Under the pieces are notes generated by a model that did no database searches, was not told the DNA's origin, and worked only from the letters and a program-made list of their open reading frames with translations. A program made the position numbers and the translations under genes. Shown here piece after piece: positions 59,150 through 64,000 of a stretch of DNA of 64,000 nucleotides; the first letter of the stretch is position 1; each line of letters starts with the position of its first letter. The DNA is taken from NCBI RefSeq assembly GCF_047948215.1, contig NC_134456.1, positions 55,569,959-55,633,958 of the forward strand. Direction: 5' to 3'. The DNA comes from Lycorma delicatula. Lineage: Eukaryota; Arthropoda; Insecta; Hemiptera; Fulgoridae.

Positions 59150-59640
59150 GAATTTATCTCTCGTGCGCGCTGATTCCCGACGCTGCGATTGGACAGCTTC
59201 AGACCGCGTCGGATCCACAATTCTTCAGTCGAGCGCCACGTCCCGCACTGTAAACATCTTTCTCTACGTCTGTCCGCTGACGCACGCACGCGCACACACC
59301 GCCGCCTCACAGTGCACGATCCACGACGAGATCCTCACTCTGTGACGCGCGCTTCCCGACGCCGTCGCATGGACGACCAGGATCATTCTCGAGGTACGTC
59401 GTCAAAAAACACGTCAAAATCCAAGATGGCCGTCCACCGCCATCTTGGCGGGCTACGGCGTCACTAACGTCACTATCCAAGATCACCGACCACCTCCATC
59501 TTTTCCACCATCATAGTCGCTATCTTAAATTGGCGGATAAGATGGCCGCCAAGATAACCGACGGTCGCCATCATGGATTCCAAGATGGCGGACGGCCGCC
59601 ATCTTGGAAGGACGTCATTTTTGACGACGTACCCCTATTT
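59150..59640. other. GC-rich block with inverted CAAGATGGCGG motifs
   Basis: This is the most CpG-dense part of the window. Two related lines, TTCCCGACGCTGCGATTGGA near 59174 and TTCCCGACGCCGTCGCATGG near 59351, lie about 180 bp apart. From 59420 on, at least eight copies of CCAAGATGGC(GG) or its complement alternate in orientation. 59421-59448 forms a 10-bp-arm hairpin, and 59578-59609 has perfect 14-bp arms (TTCCAAGATGGCGG) around ACGG. AAGATGGCGGC resembles the YY1/Pleiohomeotic binding site. It may be a terminal or regulatory region of the polymerase-bearing element. Frames on the plus strand are not convincing genes. Confidence 0.7.
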
Positions 59641-61144
59641 CCGTACTACTATTGGTCTAGTGGTTGGGAGGCTCTGTCAAGAATTCTGCCAATTATTTTA
59701 AATACATATAGATTAATAACCAGTTATTCAATTATTTTCTTATTAACCAAACATTAACTTAGAAAATTTTAGGTAAGTAATCTAAATAAAATAGAGTTTA
59801 TCCTTATTTTATTATTTTATCTGTTTTTATTTTATTTTTATGAACTAAGTGATGCAGTAAGCCTTCAACTTCGATCGAAGATTCTTAATATTTTTTTAAT
59901 ATTTAGTTAGAAAAGATTAAAAAATAAAATATTATCTGCCATCGGTCGTTCTTTACTTTGATTTTCAGCGGTATGCGTATAGAATGAATTTTAAGTATGG
60001 AATACGCTAAATGAAAGAAACGAGTATAACGATTTATTTTTAATATTCATATGTCATCCATCAATAAAAAATGTCTGCAAGGTTATCAGTAGGCGTATGG
60101 TGGATATAAATTTGAAAAGCATTATAAGTGATTAACTATTCTTGTGTAGGTTATTTTTTTAGATATAAAGTATAATCCTCAGAGAGTCGGTTCGTTCGCT
60201 GAGTTACCTCTTATGCTTTTTTCTACTACATCATTTTCAACAATAAAAGTCTTTTAATATTATTTTAAAAGAATAATTAAATTTGTCAAGCAATTGGGTG
60301 TTTCCGCAATTATCACAAATTTAATAACGTTTTTACTGTTTATCCTAAGTTAATCGTTTACCATGAACTATAATTATAAAAAAAAATAAATTTTGCGCTT
60401 ATAAAATATGTATCACGATCTCGAGTTATACGACTAAAGCTAATATTCTTGCATATTATGATAACCTCACTAATTTGAGTATTGTAAAGGTAAGTCCAGA
60501 TTTGGATTCATATTCAGAAGAAAATTCATTATAATAAAACGTTTCTAAAAAAAAAATATAAACACTCCTCCACCTGGATGTTTTGTTTGTCTTATTTTTA
60601 ATATTATTTCAAAAAATTACTGTTGAATTGTTATTTAACATGTTGTTAGATTTGCTACCTTATGCATTTTTGGTTACACAATGTTATATTCACACTTGTT
60701 GACTGCGAAAATAAGAAGACATTTTACGTTTATGATTTGCGAAACTGGATCTTACGTCATTTTTAACACTTCTATTTGTTGTATATTTTTTTAAGATATT
60801 GCCGGATTTGATAGGTTAAATATCAGATCAACTTAAAACTGTAAACTATAACTGAGACAAGAGTTTACCTAAAGTTATGTTATTAAATTTTCTCTAAAAT
60901 GTCTAAACGTCTTTCTGCCTTTTTAATTAAGGTTGACGTTGTTAAAAACAAATAAAATCAAGTCGGTGCAAATTAATTGAATTACATAAGCTTAAATATT
61001 TTTATAAGAAAAATACATTTTTGCAGTTTTATTGTAGAAATAAAAAAAGGAAGGCCTCTAAAAATTTAACATTTTATTAAAATTAAGAAAAAATTTGCGT
61101 GATTAAACATAACCAAATATATCATTTAAAAAATGCTTTACGTA
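59641..61144. other. AT-rich intergenic DNA
   Basis: No gene or repeat recognised across about 1.5 kb. Confidence 0.45.
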
Positions 61145-61335
61145 TTTAAAAAAAAAAATTCACAACTTCACCCCCAACTGGGCTGTGTCCTCAAGCTGTT
61201 GCTTAAAAACTTCTCTGGGATAACACGAATGTCTCCTGACAGTTTGAAAGCAATCGGTTGGTAGGATTTCGTGTGATCTTGTTGCAAATAGACAGACAAA
61301 ATTTCGCATGTAGCTATTATATTAGAAAAATGAAC
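61145..61335 (-). repeat. Dispersed repeat family C, copy 2
   Basis: The minus strand matches 32985-33215: TTGGGGGTGAAGTTGTGAA end, a GTTATCCCAGAGA segment and the CACACGAAATCCTACC/CAACCGATTG region, all in the same order. Confidence 0.6.
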
Positions 61336-62129
61336 TTTTTTAAAAGAAATCCTATTTTTAACTCTTTGTAATTTTCCTCCGTGGTGAACTGATAACTTGT
61401 GAATTCTGTTTTTAACTGAATGTTCATTTTAGTTTCTTTTTTTTTTTCTCTGGATTCACATATTTATTTGCTTTTTGCTAAACTGAAAAGATATTGTATC
61501 TAGACTGCATCTACAGTCTTACCGAAGATCTAAATTCTATGTTATGCAGTCTTCTGACTGTTAGAAACTAAAAGAAGAAAGAAAAAAACTTTTTCAACAC
61601 TTTCGGGCTGTAAATATCTGATCACATTTGCGCTCTTTTTTCATATTGCAATTGAAACAGGAATTTTTTATTAAACAGTAACTGTTATAAGTTTTTTTTT
61701 TAATGTTTTTCTTTATGGCACATGTTGAAGTTTTATGATAACGTTAATTGGTATAGACTGGACGTAAGTCGTTATTTAAGCGATAATTAAGAGTAACATA
61801 CCTTGCTACTGGTGTATAAGGCCCTTAAAATAGGCCTTAAAGATAAAGTGCGTCTTTTATCGTAAAGGTTTCGATTATTTTTTTTTCTCAAAGCCTTGCG
61901 CGTTGACTTTAAAGATGTGTATCGTGGCACTCCTTCAGATATATTAAGAACTTTATTGAGAGAGATAACGCAACAGCGTTCTTGACCTTCTTGAGACTTC
62001 TCGCATAACACGGGCTGTCATTGGAGGAATCCTGCTGAAGTTCTCTCACCCGATTAATGAATTGCTGAGTCGAGTTTACGAATGTATGTATACTGTGTTT
62101 TTATCGTTAGTACTATGGAAAGTACTAAC
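61336..62129. other. AT-rich DNA, no gene assigned
   Basis: A 74-residue reverse frame at 61787-62011 and its surroundings are less AT-rich than average and may be old coding relic, but no domain was recognised. Confidence 0.4.
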
Positions 62130-62545
62130 AGGTGACGTTCGTATCATCATCCAAAACTATAAATTGCAGGATGTGAAATATACAGAAAAACGTGAGAATA
62201 GGAACGCTAAAAGACATTTTGGACCACCACTAACAGAAAAAATGATTAAAACATGACGAGATCAGGACATTTTGAAAAAACTGTGCAAAGGGAAACGCAA
62301 AAACGCGGAAAACGTTCGAAGTGGCTAGAAGTAGAAAGTGAAGTGTTGAAATCGAAAAATGGCATTGCGATTTCAACAAAAATGATTCGCACATACGCGG
62401 TTAAAACAACTTGTTAACGGTCATTTCACAATTTCGAAGGGGGTATCATGGTGTTATCGATTTACTAAACTTAATGGACTCGCTATGCGTACCAAAACTA
62501 AAATTTGTTACATAATGTCAGATTAATTTTAAAATATCAATGTGG
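62130..62545 (+). pseudogene. Pogo/Tigger-like DNA-binding domain relic (CENP-B type)
   Basis: The plus-strand blocks are DVKYTEKRENRNAKRHFGPP near 62172-62232, then TEKMIKT-RDQ. KWLEVESEVLKSKNGIAIST followed by KMIRTYAVK is near 62317-62407, and SKGVSWCYRFTKLNGLAMRT followed by KTKIC is near 62435-62510. This is the bipartite helix-turn-helix of pogo/Tigger transposases and CENP-B. Stops (after KMIKT, and after VKTTC) and frame changes break it. The DDE catalytic domain that should follow is not present; an unrelated frame comes next. It could be a domesticated DNA-binding fragment, but the stops make decay far more likely. Confidence 0.65.
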
Positions 62546-63232
62546 AGCAGTTGCTTAACACGATAGCACCAAGTCTTGCGACGATGATTGAAAGAATCAT
62601 TGATTCAAAGATTGAGTCGACTCATCGGAGAAAACAAAGTAAAGATGAGAAGGCTCATCCCTGAACTGACGCTGTTGACATGAGACACACCAGCGCCGTT
62701 TAAAAAAACAGCTAAATCTGCGATTGTAAAGTCACCAACTTGTGTAAGAATTAAAAATCTTGATTTATCTGACAAAGAGAAACAGATCGCTCGGCCGTGT
62801 AGTCACAAATCTAAAGAAATTGTGACAAGAAAACCTGAATCTGCGGAAATGGAGGTGCAAGTTATTATAGAAAAAGCACCAGGCGCAGATGAAATAAAAC
62901 CTGTACCAATAGAGCCTCCAAAAGCTCTATAGCTATCAGCTTCGGTGAGAGCATCTATTTCAGCTGGACCCAGTACTGCAGTAGAGATAGAGTCCGGCTC
63001 ATCCGCCGCGGAGACATCATCGCACATTTATTTAGATTCTTTAGCAAAGATGCTAACAGCACCGGCGAAAGTTTCATCAACTGACGTCAGTCGAAGAACG
63101 TCACTGGCATCCGAAATAGAGGAAGACGATGCCATGTTTGAGGCCTCAGATACGCTGTCATCAGAGGTTGAGGCCGTCAGAAGAATGGAGAAACATAAAA
63201 AAGGATGGCCGAAAGGAAAGCCTAGAAAGTAA
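62546..63232 (+). pseudogene. Unrecognised hydrophilic frame ending GWPKGKPRK
   Basis: From about 62700 a single frame runs to a stop after 63232, interrupted only by a TAG at 62930-62932. It is rich in Ser, Glu, Lys and Ala, contains EIKPVPIEPPKAL and EIEEDDAMFEASDTLSSEVE, and ends MEKHKKGWPKGKPRK, which resembles an AT-hook-like basic tail. A preceding segment in another frame (LLNTIAPSLATMIERIIDSK near 62550-62615) looks like an amphipathic helix. I do not recognise the gene. An ORF1-like protein of a non-LTR element is possible. No ATG opens the 3' part. Confidence 0.4.
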
Positions 63233-64000
63233 TTTTATTGGATCAGAAGTTATAAGAAAAGTAAAATTTTGTTCATTTTTTTTTCGACATATGAAAATGT
63301 GAAATATTGAACCCTTTTTTTATTTTTTTTTGAAGTGGGATGGGGCTAATGACCAAAGTAGTCGATGCCCCTAAAAACCTCAAAAAAAACAAAAAAAAAA
63401 CATGTCAAATCTCAGGAATCTGTATTATTCTTTTTTAAACCTCATTTTTTCAGTGGTAAAAAAATACTCTCCCTTTATTGTAGATAGATGAGCCAAAATC
63501 CTAAAAAATAACACAAGTAGTACCTAAATGTCTTTTTTTCACCACTAACCTATAGAATTTCAAGACTTTGGTGTTACGTTACGGCGGCCATATTGGATTT
63601 CCCCCACCTCTTCACCAGGAGCCTATAAGATTGCTGGCTGCGTCCCTTTCCCTCAGGTAGACTATTTATACCAAAAAATAACGCACAATCCTGTTCTCTA
63701 CACTTTCAAAACTCCCAACACGATGATTTGGATAGCATCTAGTAGGATAATGCAGTCCCTCCGAATGCACCTGTTTATCGCAATATCTAGAAGGTCTGCT
63801 CGGAAGTCATACCGTCCAAACAGTATTGCACACTGACGTCCAACATATTCGCTCCTACAAAGACGTTATGCCTTTGGCAAATATAGAGTAGTAATGAGCA
63901 GTGTAACAATTTGCAAAAAGTAAATTGCTGCAATGGGTTAATTATATACATGGGAAAAATATATAGATATTTAATTCGTTTGTAAATTGCTTGTATGGTT
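63233..64000. other. Unannotated right end
   Basis: A/T runs to about 63540, then a locally GC-richer stretch (about 63560-63870) containing GGCGGCCATATTGGA, reminiscent of the inverted motifs near 59.5 kb. No reading frame could be assigned with confidence. Confidence 0.4.

Noticed and set aside
63560..63880. Possible minus-strand transposase N-terminus
   Set aside because: A few residues (YPTRCYPNHR) resemble Tc1/mariner-type helix-turn-helix regions, but the frames do not continue and no other block was found.

Overview
The window looks like eukaryotic, AT-rich, repeat-dominated DNA from an arthropod, most likely an insect and plausibly a hemipteran. This is inferred from the transposon families present (RTE, CR1/jockey-type, jockey and R1 non-LTR elements, mariner, Tc1/IS630-like, Merlin and pogo-like DNA transposons, tRNA-derived SINEs), from (TG)n, (CA)n and (TA)n microsatellites, and from the absence of any bacterial gene layout. 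I found no confident host exon. Almost every reading frame with recognisable protein similarity belongs to a mobile element and is broken. All family names come from reading motifs by eye; no database search was possible.

Layout. 0-11.7 kb holds RTE 3' ends, a reverse-strand tRNA-type SINE, a Merlin-like transposase relic, a DDE_3-type Tc1/mariner relic, an IS630-like relic and a pair of perfect palindromes. 11.77-22.49 kb is a composite segment: an internally deleted transposase, about 7.8 kb of a 113-bp satellite with higher-order structure, a 1.2-kb AT-rich linker and a mariner relic. 22.5-27.6 kb is AT-rich with a deleted mariner copy and SINE scraps. 27.6-31.6 kb is a decayed CR1/jockey-type element followed by three kinds of dispersed repeat. 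34.38-37.11 kb is a nearly intact, 5'-truncated RTE-clade element with a candidate 9-bp target-site duplication. 37.2-46.6 kb is mostly AT-rich with fragments. 47.20-51.28 kb is a second, shorter and inverted copy of the satellite-bearing composite. 51.3-55.1 kb carries another dispersed repeat and jockey and R1 fragments. 55.5-59.6 kb is a distinct module: a RING-finger reading frame, a convergent broken protein-primed family B DNA polymerase of Polinton/Maverick type, and a GC-rich block full of inverted CAAGATGGCGG motifs. 59.6-64 kb is AT-rich with a pogo/Tigger-type DNA-binding domain relic and an unrecognised hydrophilic reading frame.

The most notable structure is the inverted pair of satellite-bearing segments. 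The same transposase relic, satellite, linker and mariner insertion occur in the same order in both, facing inward across about 24.7 kb. The left array is long, homogeneous and organised into 17-, 18- and 23-monomer blocks; the right one is short and divergent. The second point of interest is the polymerase, RING and GC-rich palindrome module, which looks like part of an endogenous Polinton or adinto-like element. No functional pathway can be assembled from intact genes here.
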